The notes below the pieces were generated by a model. That model had not been told where the DNA came from. It made no database searches and was given only the letters and a program-made list of their open reading frames with translations. DNA of 9,083 nucleotides from an uncultured Rhodospirillaceae bacterium (lineage in GTDB: Bacteria; Pseudomonadota; Alphaproteobacteria; Rhodospirillales; UBA2165). Positions 1 through 6,609 of this stretch are shown one piece after another (within the stretch, counting starts at the first letter, position 1; each line of letters opens with the position of its first letter). The stretch covers positions 1 through 9,083 of the forward strand of contig CAJXJM010000071.1 of assembly GCA_913054205.1 (NCBI GenBank), written 5' to 3'. A program made the position numbers and the translations under genes.

Positions 1-397
1 TGGAGCCGGAAGATGAAAACATCATCCATCCGCGTTTGTCCCAAAGCGCGTCATCCATTGTCGAATAAGTACCGTAAGGCGGATGCTCGAGCGCATCTTC
101 CATCATTTCCGATTTATCCACGATCGGCCATTTCGACAGATCATCAACGGTTTGGATATCCGTTGGCGCCAAATCAAGTCGATCAAAGCGCCGCCGGTAA
201 AAATCACTGTTCTCGTAGAGGAAGGGCGTGACCATCTTCAATTTGTCATTTTGAATCGAGATCAATTCATCCCGGCTCGCACATTCCAATTTGGTCGACC
301 AAATCTGATCAGTGGCGGGACCATCGGCATCGAGTTTATGTTTTTCAATTGTTTCGAGCCAAGCGGTGCGGGTTTGCTCTTTGCGGCTGTCAGCCAT
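1..397 (-). CDS. PaaK-like adenylate-forming CoA ligase, N-terminal part (cut by window edge)
   Basis: Read on the minus strand from ATG at 397, an open frame of 132 codons runs off the left edge. A GGGAG ribosome binding site lies a few bases upstream of the start. The protein has the N-terminal layout of phenylacetate-CoA ligase-type enzymes: a helical start, then FYRRRF (residues 66-71), a 'DDLSKWPIVDKSEM' stretch (85-98) like the usual 'DL..lP.t.K.dl' of PaaK, and FSSSGS (127-132) at the edge, which is the start of the Ser/Thr/Gly-rich ATP/AMP-binding loop. Family members activate an aryl or other carboxylic acid as the acyl-AMP and then load it onto CoA. The substrate cannot be told because the C-terminal two thirds are missing. 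It diverges from the methyltransferase gene at 509. The PaaK superfamily is well supported; the specific function is open. Confidence 0.8.
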   Translation of the reverse strand, partial: MADSRKEQTRTAWLETIEKHKLDADGPATDQIWSTKLECASRDELISIQNDKLKMVTPFLYENSDFYRRRFDRLDLAPTDIQTVDDLSKWPIVDKSEMMEDALEHPPYGTYSTMDDALWDKRGWMMFSSSGS

Positions 398-508
398 TGT
401 TGTCTCCCAAAATTTTAAATTCTTTTTCGATTGAACTATAGGTAATTCAATATACTTTCGACAAAGATAATACTCAAAGATTAAGACTTTTTGTTAAAGG
501 AAATTTCA
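398..508. promoter_or_regulatory. Divergent promoter region between the ligase and the MetE-like gene
   Basis: This AT-rich 111-bp gap separates two divergent genes and must hold both promoters. For the leftward ligase a plausible sigma-70-type pair is TTGTCG (complement of 459-464) and TATAGT (complement of 435-440), 18 bp apart. For the rightward gene TATACT at 451-456 is a good -10 candidate, but the best -35-like hexamer, TTGAAC at 431-436, is only 14 bp away, so that promoter is less certain. The AAAGGAA at 496-502 is the ribosome binding site of the MetE-like gene. Confidence 0.4.
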
Positions 509-1615
509 ATGGCCGCTAGAACGAAGCCCCCTTTCCGCGCTGATCATGTCGGTAGCCTGCTGCGCCCGCGGGCAATCACAGAGGCCTTCAAAAAATTCAA
601 TGCCGGTGAAATAACAGCTGAGGAGGTTACTGCGGTCCAGGATCAGGCGATTAGAGACGTCATCGCCCTTCAGGAAAGCGTTGGCCTCGAATCCATTACC
701 GATGGTGAATTTCGACGCGCTTCCTATTGGTCGACATTTGTCGAACGCGTCAATGGTCTCGAAATCAGCAAAGCCCTGTTTACCTTCCATGATGATCATG
801 GCCATGAACAGGAATTCACCGCGCCAATCGTCACGACCAAAGTCTCCCGGACCACGCCAATTGCGGGCGATGAATTTGATTTTTTGAAGGTAAATACCAG
901 TAAAACAGCTAAGACAACAATCGTCTCGCCGCCAACCATGCATATGTTCCGCCTCGACCAAACGATTGAGCCCGGTATATATGACAGCACGAAAGATTAC
1001 TTTGCTGATCTCGCTCAGGTTTACCGCGAAGAAATTAAAGCGTTAGCAGAAGCTGGCTCGAGCTATATCCAACTCGATGATGTACCGATCCCGATGCTCA
1101 GTGACCCAACCGTCCAGGCCCGGGTCAAAGAAGACGGCATCGATCCCACTCAACTGATGAATGATTATATTGATCTGTTTAATGATTGCCTGAGAGACCG
1201 CCCTGACGGTGTCACCATTGCTGTTCATATGTGCCGCGGTAATTACAAAGGTAAGTTCTTGTCCGAAGGCGGTTATGAAACCTTTGCCGAGAAGTTCTTT
1301 AATGAATTGAACGTCGACGCTTTTTTCCTGGAATATGACTCGCCGCGATCAGGTGACTTCGAGCCGCTTAAATATGTACCAAAAAACAAAATTGTCGTGC
1401 TTGGTTTGGTCTCCAGCAAAACGCCCCAAATGGAATCTCAAGACGATCTGCGGTCGCGCATTGATGAGGCAGCCCAATACATTGACCTAGACCAACTCGC
1501 TTTGAGCCCACAATGTGGTTTTGCCAGTACCGTCGCCGGCAATCCGATTACCGTTGATGACGAAAAAGCCAAACTGGCAATGATCGTTGAGGTGGCTGGA
1601 AAAGTATGGGGGTAA
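509..1615 (+). CDS. Single-domain MetE-like (cobalamin-independent) methyltransferase
   Basis: This 368-aa protein matches the C-terminal catalytic domain family of cobalamin-independent methionine synthase (COG0620 type, as in YxjG/YxjH) and lacks the N-terminal half of full MetE. It opens with FRADHVGSLLRP (residues 9-20), typical of the group. The zinc ligands of MetE are all recognisable: H240 and C242 in HMCRGN, E275 in FFLEYD, and C336 in LSPQCGF. QLDD (188-191) is the substrate-side acidic motif. The frame stays open up to a TTG at 491, but ATG 509 is preferred because AAAGGAA sits 6 bases before it and the family motif begins at once. It should act in the cytoplasm, transferring a methyl group to a thiol. 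Short homologues are usually named 5-methyltetrahydropteroyltriglutamate-homocysteine methyltransferase, but donor and acceptor are unproven in many of them. Family confidence is high; substrate confidence is low. Confidence 0.9.
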   Translation: MAARTKPPFRADHVGSLLRPRAITEAFKKFNAGEITAEEVTAVQDQAIRDVIALQESVGLESITDGEFRRASYWSTFVERVNGLEISKALFTFHDDHGHEQEFTAPIVTTKVSRTTPIAGDEFDFLKVNTSKTAKTTIVSPPTMHMFRLDQTIEPGIYDSTKDYFADLAQVYREEIKALAEAGSSYIQLDDVPIPMLSDPTVQARVKEDGIDPTQLMNDYIDLFNDCLRDRPDGVTIAVHMCRGNYKGKFLSEGGYETFAEKFFNELNVDAFFLEYDSPRSGDFEPLKYVPKNKIVVLGLVSSKTPQMESQDDLRSRIDEAAQYIDLDQLALSPQCGFASTVAGNPITVDDEKAKLAMIVEVAGKVWG

Positions 1616-1645
1616 GGATCTAAATTCTCCCTCTCTCCACCCAGG

Positions 1646-1734
1646 CGTCACCCTGGGCTTGGTCCAAGGTCCAGTCTTTTGTTGTAGCGGTACAGAATGC
1701 AGGAACATGGATTCTGGCCTTCGCCAGAATGACG
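1646..1734. repeat. Dispersed intergenic palindromic repeat with two hairpins
   Basis: The gap between the methyltransferase and the next gene contains a structured unit bounded by CGTCA (1646-1650) and its inverse TGACG (1730-1734). Inside are an imperfect hairpin at 1650-1670 (7-bp arms with one mismatch) and a perfect one at 1711-1730 (ATTCTGGC, CTTC loop, GCCAGAAT). The wording around the second hairpin closely resembles interspersed repeats found in many copies between genes of alphaproteobacteria and other proteobacteria. There is no T-run after either hairpin, so it is not a classic terminator. It may shape mRNA 3' ends or be a passive REP-like or MITE-like element. The copy number needs the genome. 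Confidence 0.6.
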
Positions 1735-1773
1735 GAGTAGCGTCGTCAATTTATCAAAGGGACTTTTAATCTA

Positions 1774-2256
1774 ATGCTCTACTTCGCATATGGCTCAAAC
1801 ATGGACCCGAGGCAGATGCGGCGACGCTGTCCGTCTTATCGTTTTGTCAGCATAGCCAAACTTGAAGACCATGAACTTGCCTTTTCCCGCCGCTCAACCC
1901 GAAGGCGATGCGGCGTGGCCGATGTTGCCCCCTCCTCGGGAAATGAAGTTTGGGGCGTGCTCTATCATATAAGAACACGGCGCGACGTACTGGCACTTGA
2001 TAAAGCCGAAGGTTTTAAAGTGGGTCGCAAACGGATAAATGCCTACGACCGTGAAAGGCGACAAGTTTGGAGCCCTTGATTTCCAAATCGAACCACGTCT
2101 GTACAATTATATATCGCCCGACCTCACAAAACACCACCGCTACCGGGCAAACTCTATGTCATGCAATTGATGTTTGGTGCAGAATATTGGAGCCTCCCAA
2201 AAAACTACCAGATCGAGTTGCAAAATATTTCAACGTCCAAGGAAATGGTCCGGTGA
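1774..2256 (+). pseudogene. Gamma-glutamylcyclotransferase-like gene interrupted by an in-frame TGA
   Basis: The N-terminal 101 codons encode a GGCT/AIG2-type protein: YFAYGSNM (residues 3-10) is the family's substrate-binding signature, and LDKAEGF (75-81) holds the expected catalytic Glu (E79). Family enzymes release 5-oxoproline from gamma-glutamyl compounds. The frame then meets TGA at 2077-2079. Reading on in the same frame gives 58 more codons with the normal family C-terminus (QLYIARP, PPLPGKLY, LMFGAEYW, LPKNY) to a TGA at 2254-2256, which lies inside the loop of a strong terminator. A full gene of about 160 codons with one internal stop is therefore the simplest reading. Selenocysteine is unlikely: the position is not a known cysteine site and no GGUC-type hairpin follows. 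AAAGGGA (1757-1763) precedes the ATG. A sequencing error or a truncated but active protein remain possible. Confidence 0.7.
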
Positions 2257-2276
2257 GTTTGCCGGGCCATTTTTTT
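2245..2276 (+). terminator. Rho-independent terminator after the cyclotransferase-like gene
   Basis: ATGGTCCGG (2245-2253) pairs with CCGGGCCAT (2262-2270) around an 8-base loop, giving a 9-bp stem with one G-T pair, followed by a run of T up to 2276. This is a textbook intrinsic terminator for rightward transcription. The loop contains the second TGA of the cyclotransferase frame, which shows where that gene originally ended. Confidence 0.85.
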
Positions 2277-2322
2277 GTCCGATGAGCGAACGTTCACCAC
2301 TGGGTGTTTGCATGCGTCAATT

Positions 2323-2343
2323 TTACACGATAGATCAGTGTAA
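2323..2343. promoter_or_regulatory. Inverted repeat (possible operator) in front of the first efflux gene
   Basis: TTACAC (2323-2328) and GTGTAA (2338-2343) form a perfect 6-bp inverted repeat with a 9-bp spacer. It ends two bases before the ATG of the efflux gene at 2346 and takes the place where a ribosome binding site would be; no Shine-Dalgarno sequence is evident there. It could be a repressor operator of the kind found upstream of drug-efflux genes, or an RNA hairpin controlling the start. No cognate regulator gene lies next to it. Confidence 0.4.
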
Positions 2344-2345
2344 TT

Positions 2346-3545
2346 ATGTCGGACACTCCATCCTACTATCGGACCTTTTACACGCTGAGTGGCCTTGCAA
2401 TACTGAGCCCTTTGGCGATTGATGGATTTCTTCCAGCGCTTAATAGCGCCGCAGTAGGGCTCAACACCGATGTTGGTCAAATTATGGTTGCGCTTGGCAT
2501 CCTGACCGTCGGGAGCGGCTTCGCTCAGCTCATTCATGGGCCCCTTTCTGATCGCTATGGGCGAAAACCGGTCATCGTTATTGGCCTTCTGCTTTATATT
2601 TTATCCGCCGGCATGTCCGCCTTTGTAGTTAACGTTGAGCAACTATTCGTTCTACGATTTTTCCAAGGCATTGCTGTCGCTTCGACAATGATTATCATGC
2701 GATCTGTCGTTCGAGACCTCTTTGGCGTTAAGGAAGGCGCCAAGCTATTTGCGAATTTGTTTATGGTCTTGGCCATCATGCCGCTTATTGGTCCGATCAT
2801 TGCCGGCCATCTGACGGTTTGGTTCGGCTGGCAGGCGGTTTTCTTTCTGATGGCAGGCACCGGCGTCATTGTTTTGCTTGTTATCATTTTCTTTTTAGAA
2901 GAAAGCCTCCAGGCAAAAGATATGCGGGCCATGACGCCCAGCGTACTTGCTGTGAGTTTTGCTGAAATTATCACGGACCGGACGTTCGTCACGTTTTTAC
3001 TGATTGGCATGGGTGCCTATTCCGGACTCTACGCCATCCTTGCCGGGATCGCCCCGGTTATGACCGGCGTATTAGGACAATCAGCAGACGTCTTCGGCTA
3101 TCAATTTGCCGCCATCATGACGGGCCATTTGATCGCAGCTGCTTTTGCTGGAAAGATTGTCGAACGTCTCGGTGTTAAAAAGATCATACTCCTTGGTACA
3201 ATATTCAGCATTATTGGCGGCCTAATGCTGCTTGGCCTGACCCTCATGGGGATCACAACGATCTATTCAATCCTAATTCCAATTGCCATCCATTTGGCTG
3301 GATTTGCTCTAACCATGCCGGCCATGACAGCAGGCGCTCTTTCCAATTTCCGTCATATGGCAGGGCGCGCAACCTCCCTTCTTGGGTTTCTTCAGCAAGG
3401 CACTGGCGCGCTCGTCACCATCACACTGGGGCTTACCGCTGACGGCACACAAATGCCGATGGTATTTGCACTCGCGGGCGCGAGCGTTTTTGCCTTCCTT
3501 GCTTTTGTTATCTTGATACCCAGAACGACACTTAAGACGGATTGA
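2346..3545 (+). CDS. MFS multidrug efflux transporter, Bcr/CflA type (copy 1)
   Basis: This 399-aa integral inner-membrane protein has the length and about 12 hydrophobic segments of drug:H+ antiporter family 1 (DHA1). AIDGFLPAL (residues 24-32) in helix 1 corresponds to the Bcr/CflA 'D.YLPALP' signature. GPLSDRYGRK (65-74) is MFS motif A in the loop between helices 2 and 3. RFFQGIAVA in helix 4 and the EESLQ stretch near mid-protein also fit the group. Members export drugs or small metabolites using the proton gradient; the substrate here is unknown. ATG 2346 gives the same distance to the helix-1 motif as in copy 2, which supports this start despite the weak ribosome binding site. It is the first of three tandem paralogues, and its stop overlaps a TTG six bases upstream of the ATG of copy 2. 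Confidence 0.88.
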   Translation: MSDTPSYYRTFYTLSGLAILSPLAIDGFLPALNSAAVGLNTDVGQIMVALGILTVGSGFAQLIHGPLSDRYGRKPVIVIGLLLYILSAGMSAFVVNVEQLFVLRFFQGIAVASTMIIMRSVVRDLFGVKEGAKLFANLFMVLAIMPLIGPIIAGHLTVWFGWQAVFFLMAGTGVIVLLVIIFFLEESLQAKDMRAMTPSVLAVSFAEIITDRTFVTFLLIGMGAYSGLYAILAGIAPVMTGVLGQSADVFGYQFAAIMTGHLIAAAFAGKIVERLGVKKIILLGTIFSIIGGLMLLGLTLMGITTIYSILIPIAIHLAGFALTMPAMTAGALSNFRHMAGRATSLLGFLQQGTGALVTITLGLTADGTQMPMVFALAGASVFAFLAFVILIPRTTLKTD

Positions 3546-3550
3546 ATACA

Positions 3551-4735
3551 ATGTCGAAACGCCGTCTGCTCCTGTTTTATGCCCTTCTGCTGGGCTATTT
3601 AACGATGGTTGGCCCAATCGCCATTGATGGATTTTTACCCGCCGTTCCAGCAATCGCAAATGGACTTGGCGTTGGAATCAGCTCGATTGAATTTTCACTT
3701 ACAGCGATTTTTGCTGGAAATGCGCTTGGACAAATTCTCTACGGTCCGCTTGCCGATCGATTTGGACGCAAACCAATCATCCTTCTAACACTATCCATTT
3801 ATTTCGCGGCGACAATTGGTGCGGGATTGTCAGAAACTGTCGGCAGCCTGGTATTTTGGCGATTTCTCCAAGGGCTTGTCTTAGCCTCGGGGCGCATCCT
3901 TTCGAATGCCGTTTCTCGAGATCTGTTTGAGCGAGACAAACTGGCAAAACTAATCACCGGCTTTATGTTGGTCGGAGCGGCATCGACGCTTGGCGCGGGC
4001 CCGCTGGGCGGTTATTTATCCGAAAATTTCAGCTGGCAGAGTATATTTTGGTGCATGTCGATCTATTCCGGCAGCGCAATTCTGATTTTTTGGCTGTTTT
4101 ACAAAGAGACGCTGCAAAATAAGGATTTTCGGGCGCTGCGTCCCGCTACTTTAGCCCGGAACTTTTCCACCATTCTCAGTAATCGTAATTTTCTTTTTAA
4201 CGTATTGTGCGGCGGATTTGTCCTGTCGGGCCTCGTTGCCTATCTCAACTCTTCCTCCGGCATTTTAATCGGTACGTTCGGCATCAAACCCGGCATGTAT
4301 GGAATTCTATTGTCGATGGTTATGATCGGCTATATGGCAGCAACCGCGACCGCCGGTAAATTAATTGATACGCTCGGCATGAAGCGGCTCATTCAAATCG
4401 GCTCATTTACAGTTGCCACCGGCGGCATCGTTATGTTCGGCCTCGCACTGGCGAACATCAACCACGCCGCAGCCGTTCTCGCGCCAATGGTAATTTTTAT
4501 GTTCGGATTTGCATTTGTTTTGCCGCAAACGACCTCGGCTTCGCTAACGCCTTTTCCTCAAATCGCAGGCGCAGCTTCATCGCTGCAGGGCTTCATTCAA
4601 AATTCGATGGCAGCAATCCTGTCGGCTCTTTTGTCCACGTTTTCAGATGGAACTGCCATTCCGATGGCCGCCGCCATTGCCGTTTGCGGCATTTTAACCG
4701 TTGTTATTTATGTGCTGTATATTCGCCGTCTCTAG
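3551..4735 (+). CDS. MFS multidrug efflux transporter, Bcr/CflA type (copy 2)
   Basis: A 394-aa, 12-helix transporter paralogous to its upstream neighbour. AIDGFLPAV (residues 24-32), GPLADRFGRK (65-74, motif A), RFLQGLVLA and KETLQNKDFRAL line up position for position with copy 1. The gene begins five bases after the stop of copy 1, so the two are almost certainly co-transcribed and probably translationally coupled. The frame also offers TTG at 3542, overlapping the preceding TGA, but ATG 3551 places the motifs exactly as in copy 1. Its function is presumably proton-driven export. Two different MFS copies side by side could differ in substrate, since single MFS antiporters of this group normally act as monomers. 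The substrate cannot be inferred from the sequence. Confidence 0.87.
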   Translation: MSKRRLLLFYALLLGYLTMVGPIAIDGFLPAVPAIANGLGVGISSIEFSLTAIFAGNALGQILYGPLADRFGRKPIILLTLSIYFAATIGAGLSETVGSLVFWRFLQGLVLASGRILSNAVSRDLFERDKLAKLITGFMLVGAASTLGAGPLGGYLSENFSWQSIFWCMSIYSGSAILIFWLFYKETLQNKDFRALRPATLARNFSTILSNRNFLFNVLCGGFVLSGLVAYLNSSSGILIGTFGIKPGMYGILLSMVMIGYMAATATAGKLIDTLGMKRLIQIGSFTVATGGIVMFGLALANINHAAAVLAPMVIFMFGFAFVLPQTTSASLTPFPQIAGAASSLQGFIQNSMAAILSALLSTFSDGTAIPMAAAIAVCGILTVVIYVLYIRRL

Positions 4736-4750
4736 CGATACCATAAGCCG

Positions 4751-5092
4751 GTGAACCGAATTCAATACCTTTTGCTCGTTCTATTGGTCGCCGGTATTTC
4801 TTCGCTTAACCCGGTCGCCATTGATACATTCTTGCCGGCAATGCCCGCGTTCGCCAAGGCCATGGCTGTTGATCCTGGCACAATAGGCGTGACCATCGGA
4901 ATCTTCACGATTGGAACGGCGCTGGGGCAGATTTCGTTTGGCCCTATATCTGATAGGTATGGTCGCAAGCCTGTCGTCGTTTTTGGCCTTTTGCTGTATG
5001 CCGCAATGGCGTTCGTTTCTGCTTATGCAACTGATGTCGAGACTTTGTCGGCTATTCGCTTTGTTCAAGGTAACCTCGACGATCAGATGTAA
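4751..5092 (+). pseudogene. Truncated third Bcr/CflA-type MFS copy (N-terminal remnant)
   Basis: Starting at GTG 4751, 15 bases after copy 2, this frame shows a normal Bcr/CflA N-terminus: AIDTFLPAM (residues 23-31), GPISDRYGRK (64-73, motif A) and RFVQG (103-107). Similarity stops abruptly at G107 (about nt 5071), where copies 1 and 2 continue with helix 4. A few unrelated residues follow before TAA at 5090-5092. Only about three to four of 12 helices are left, and no continuation is found in any frame downstream, so the missing 290 residues were deleted or replaced rather than frameshifted. It cannot work as a transporter. The sharp edge marks an old recombination or deletion junction next to the following small gene. 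Confidence 0.8.
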
Positions 5093-5135
5093 ATATTCCA
5101 TATTAAAGGGCGCTTGTTTATTAGAATTAGGAATA

Positions 5136-5435
5136 ATGATGTTGTCAGCTTTAATTTGGGTTGGGATATTTATTGCGATCGTCGCTGCGGCCATGTCGTT
5201 GCGCAGGCAAGTGCGGAACGATGAAGGGATACGCGGGTGGTATGAACGCGTGGTGAAAGATCGGCTAGACCTGCTCAAAAAAATCGTAATTTACGGCACC
5301 CTCGTTCTCTGGGCCGGCATCTGGCTGGCGACAAGAGGGGACGAAAAAGGCAGCGTCAGCGATTTGCTGCAAGATTTTTCAAGCAGCTGGAGCAAGCAGG
5401 ATAACCGGCAGCCGTCAGCCAAGCCTGGACCGTAA
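5136..5435 (+). CDS. Small two-helix membrane protein of unknown function
   Basis: A 99-aa protein begins at the double ATG 5136/5139 with TTAGGA (5127-5132) close upstream. Hydrophobic segments lie at about residues 3-21 and 49-66. A charged stretch between them (RRQVRNDEGIRGWYERVVKDR, roughly 23-43) would probably form a cytoplasmic loop, and the C-terminal tail of about 33 residues is polar with a Pro/Ser-rich end. The frame is open as far back as 4911, but that part overlaps the transporter remnant and has no membrane or family features, so the start is placed here. I do not recognise a family. It lies just after the truncated transporter and converges on the AhpD-like selenoprotein gene. 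Confidence 0.6.
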   Translation: MMLSALIWVGIFIAIVAAAMSLRRQVRNDEGIRGWYERVVKDRLDLLKKIVIYGTLVLWAGIWLATRGDEKGSVSDLLQDFSSSWSKQDNRQPSAKPGP

Positions 5436-5450
5436 TCGAACCCGTCTTTT

Positions 5451-5484
5451 GGTGACGGTTTACGCTTAAAAGTAAGCTGTCACC
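5451..5484. other. Hairpin between convergent genes
   Basis: GGTGAC (5451-5456) pairs with GTCACC (5479-5484), and inside it GCTTA (5464-5468) pairs with TAAGC (5473-5477) around an AAAG loop. The inner part is asymmetric (7 unpaired bases on one side, 1 on the other). An alternative 5-bp pairing, CCGTC with GACGG at 5442-5457, overlaps it. The hairpin sits between the 3' ends of two convergent genes, where terminators are expected, but neither strand shows a clear T-run. Treat it as a weak or Rho-assisted terminator candidate. Confidence 0.35.
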
Positions 5485-5498
5485 GAAATAGCAGAACC

Positions 5499-6158
5499 CT
5501 AATCCGGGTTGGGTTCCGGGAAACTTTCCGGCCAGTTTTCGATCGTGGTTTCGAGGTAGTTTTTGACTTTTTCGGGGTCGAGGCGCACCGATCTTTTGAT
5601 CTTATCGACGTCGCTTTGATCCTCTATCGGTATTTGAAGAGAATCAGTTAAGCGATTGAAAAAATTAAAGAAACACGCAATTAATGTGAGGTCGACCATC
5701 TCTTGTTCGGTGAAGTGCTCGCGCACTTTTTCATAGACACCGTTATCTTCTTTGGCGGTGTTCCGCGTCACATGATCGGCCCACAAAATGGCTGCCTTTT
5801 CACGTTCATTGAAGAGCTCAGAATCGAGGTATTCATCCGTGCCGATTTCAATGGTTTGTTCGTCTGAAATTCCAGCCGCTTGACCAAGCGACGTGTTATG
5901 TGCAAATCAATAGGAGCACGCGTTGATATGACTGGTTTTGATCACCACCATTTCTTTGATCTTGGTTGAGAGAACACTGCCGGCCCCTTCGCGCTGGACC
6001 ACCGCATTAAATGGCACCAGCATTTTGGCGACCAACGGCGATCTCGCCAAAACTTTATAAGAGTTCGGCACCCTTCCCAGCATGGCCGTTACGGCGGTAA
6101 ACATATTTTGGATCTCTTTGTCGTCTATATCGAGATCCACCAATTCAATGCGCGACAT
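5499..6158 (-). CDS. AhpD-like selenoprotein (carboxymuconolactone decarboxylase family), leftward copy
   Basis: Read through the in-frame TGA at 5907-5909 (minus strand), the gene encodes 219 aa with selenocysteine at position 84. The motif is C81-S-Y-U84-F-A-H87-N88, matching the redox CxxC of AhpD-type alkylhydroperoxidases with the second Cys as Sec. E69 stands 12 residues before C81, the spacing of the catalytic Glu118 and Cys130 of mycobacterial AhpD. After the UGA the same frame continues with family features: REKAAILWAD (near 122) and a CFFNFFNRLTD segment near the C-terminus. AhpD-type proteins reduce peroxides or shuttle electrons through this pair. GAGGAG (6166-6171) precedes the ATG by 7 bases. 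Only 19 bases separate it from the HxlR gene upstream, so the two form an operon. Homology on both sides of the UGA and the SECIS-like hairpin support Sec decoding. Standard annotation would report two short ORFs. Confidence 0.85.
5875..5892 (-). promoter_or_regulatory. Bacterial SECIS element of the leftward AhpD-like gene
   Basis: On the minus strand GUCGCUU (5892-5886) pairs with AAGCGGC (5881-5875), a 7-bp stem with one U-G pair, closed by the tetraloop GGUC (5885-5882). The loop begins 21 nt after the UGA. Bacterial SECIS elements lie inside the coding region just 3' of the UGA and carry a conserved G (and often GU) early in the apical loop, which SelB recognises; the E. coli fdhF loop also contains GGUC. 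Stem, loop and distance all fit. Confidence 0.82.
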
Positions 6159-6177
6159 TTAAATACTCCTCAAAAAA

Positions 6178-6609
6178 TTAATTGACGCCATCTCGCGAGT
6201 CGTAACTCTCGATGGCGTTTTCGACGTGATCTATGTTTTCGATGGCCCAATCGACCAACACGTTAATCGGCTCAACCAATGTCCAGCCGAGTTTTGTCAG
6301 CGAATACTCGACCTTTGGCGGAACAACCGGATAAACTGTGCGCTCAACCAACCCAACACGCTCCAAATGGCGGAGTGTCTGGGTCAGCATCTTCTGCGAG
6401 ATATCACCGATATCTCGGCGAAGTTCTGAATAACGCATGGTTTTGCGCGACAAACGACGAATAATCAGCACATTCCATTTGTTCGACAAATAGCCAATGA
6501 CCTTCTGAGCCGGGCGCGTTGATAGTAAATCGACATTTTCTACAGCACTCGAATTGCTCGTAGATACCAAATTATCCGATGATTCCATATTTTGATCTGG
6601 TTCAGACAT
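6178..6609 (-). CDS. HxlR-family winged-helix transcriptional regulator
   Basis: This 143-aa protein carries the HxlR/MarR-like winged helix: SNKWNVLIIRRL (residues 42-53), MRYSELRRDI (58-67) leading into the recognition region ISQKMLTQTLRHLERVGLVER (70-90), and the wing VEYSLTKLGWTLVEPI (100-115). A polar N-terminal extension of about 30 residues precedes it. ATG 6609 is chosen over the TTG at 6624 because GGAGG (complement of 6618-6622) lies 8 bases upstream of it; the TTG overlaps that site. The protein contains no cysteine, including at the N-terminal position used by thiol-sensing members such as YodB, so direct thiol oxidation is not its switch. It is divergent from the rightward selenoprotein operon and heads the leftward one, and probably controls both and itself. 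Confidence 0.9.
   Translation of the reverse strand: MSEPDQNMESSDNLVSTSNSSAVENVDLLSTRPAQKVIGYLSNKWNVLIIRRLSRKTMRYSELRRDIGDISQKMLTQTLRHLERVGLVERTVYPVVPPKVEYSLTKLGWTLVEPINVLVDWAIENIDHVENAIESYDSRDGVN

Noticed and set aside
83..418. 111-aa plus-strand frame at the left edge
   Set aside because: It is antisense to the PaaK-like ligase, which has a good ribosome binding site and recognisable motifs.
506..961. 151-aa minus-strand frame opposite the methyltransferase
   Set aside because: It lies wholly inside a well-supported gene with conserved zinc ligands and shows no family features of its own.
2077..2079. Selenocysteine in the cyclotransferase-like gene
   Set aside because: No GGUC-type or other compact hairpin with an early loop G follows the TGA within 40 nt, and the site is not a known redox cysteine of this family.
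2594..3010. 138-aa minus-strand frame opposite the first efflux gene
   Set aside because: Shadow of a membrane-protein gene, with no recognisable domain.
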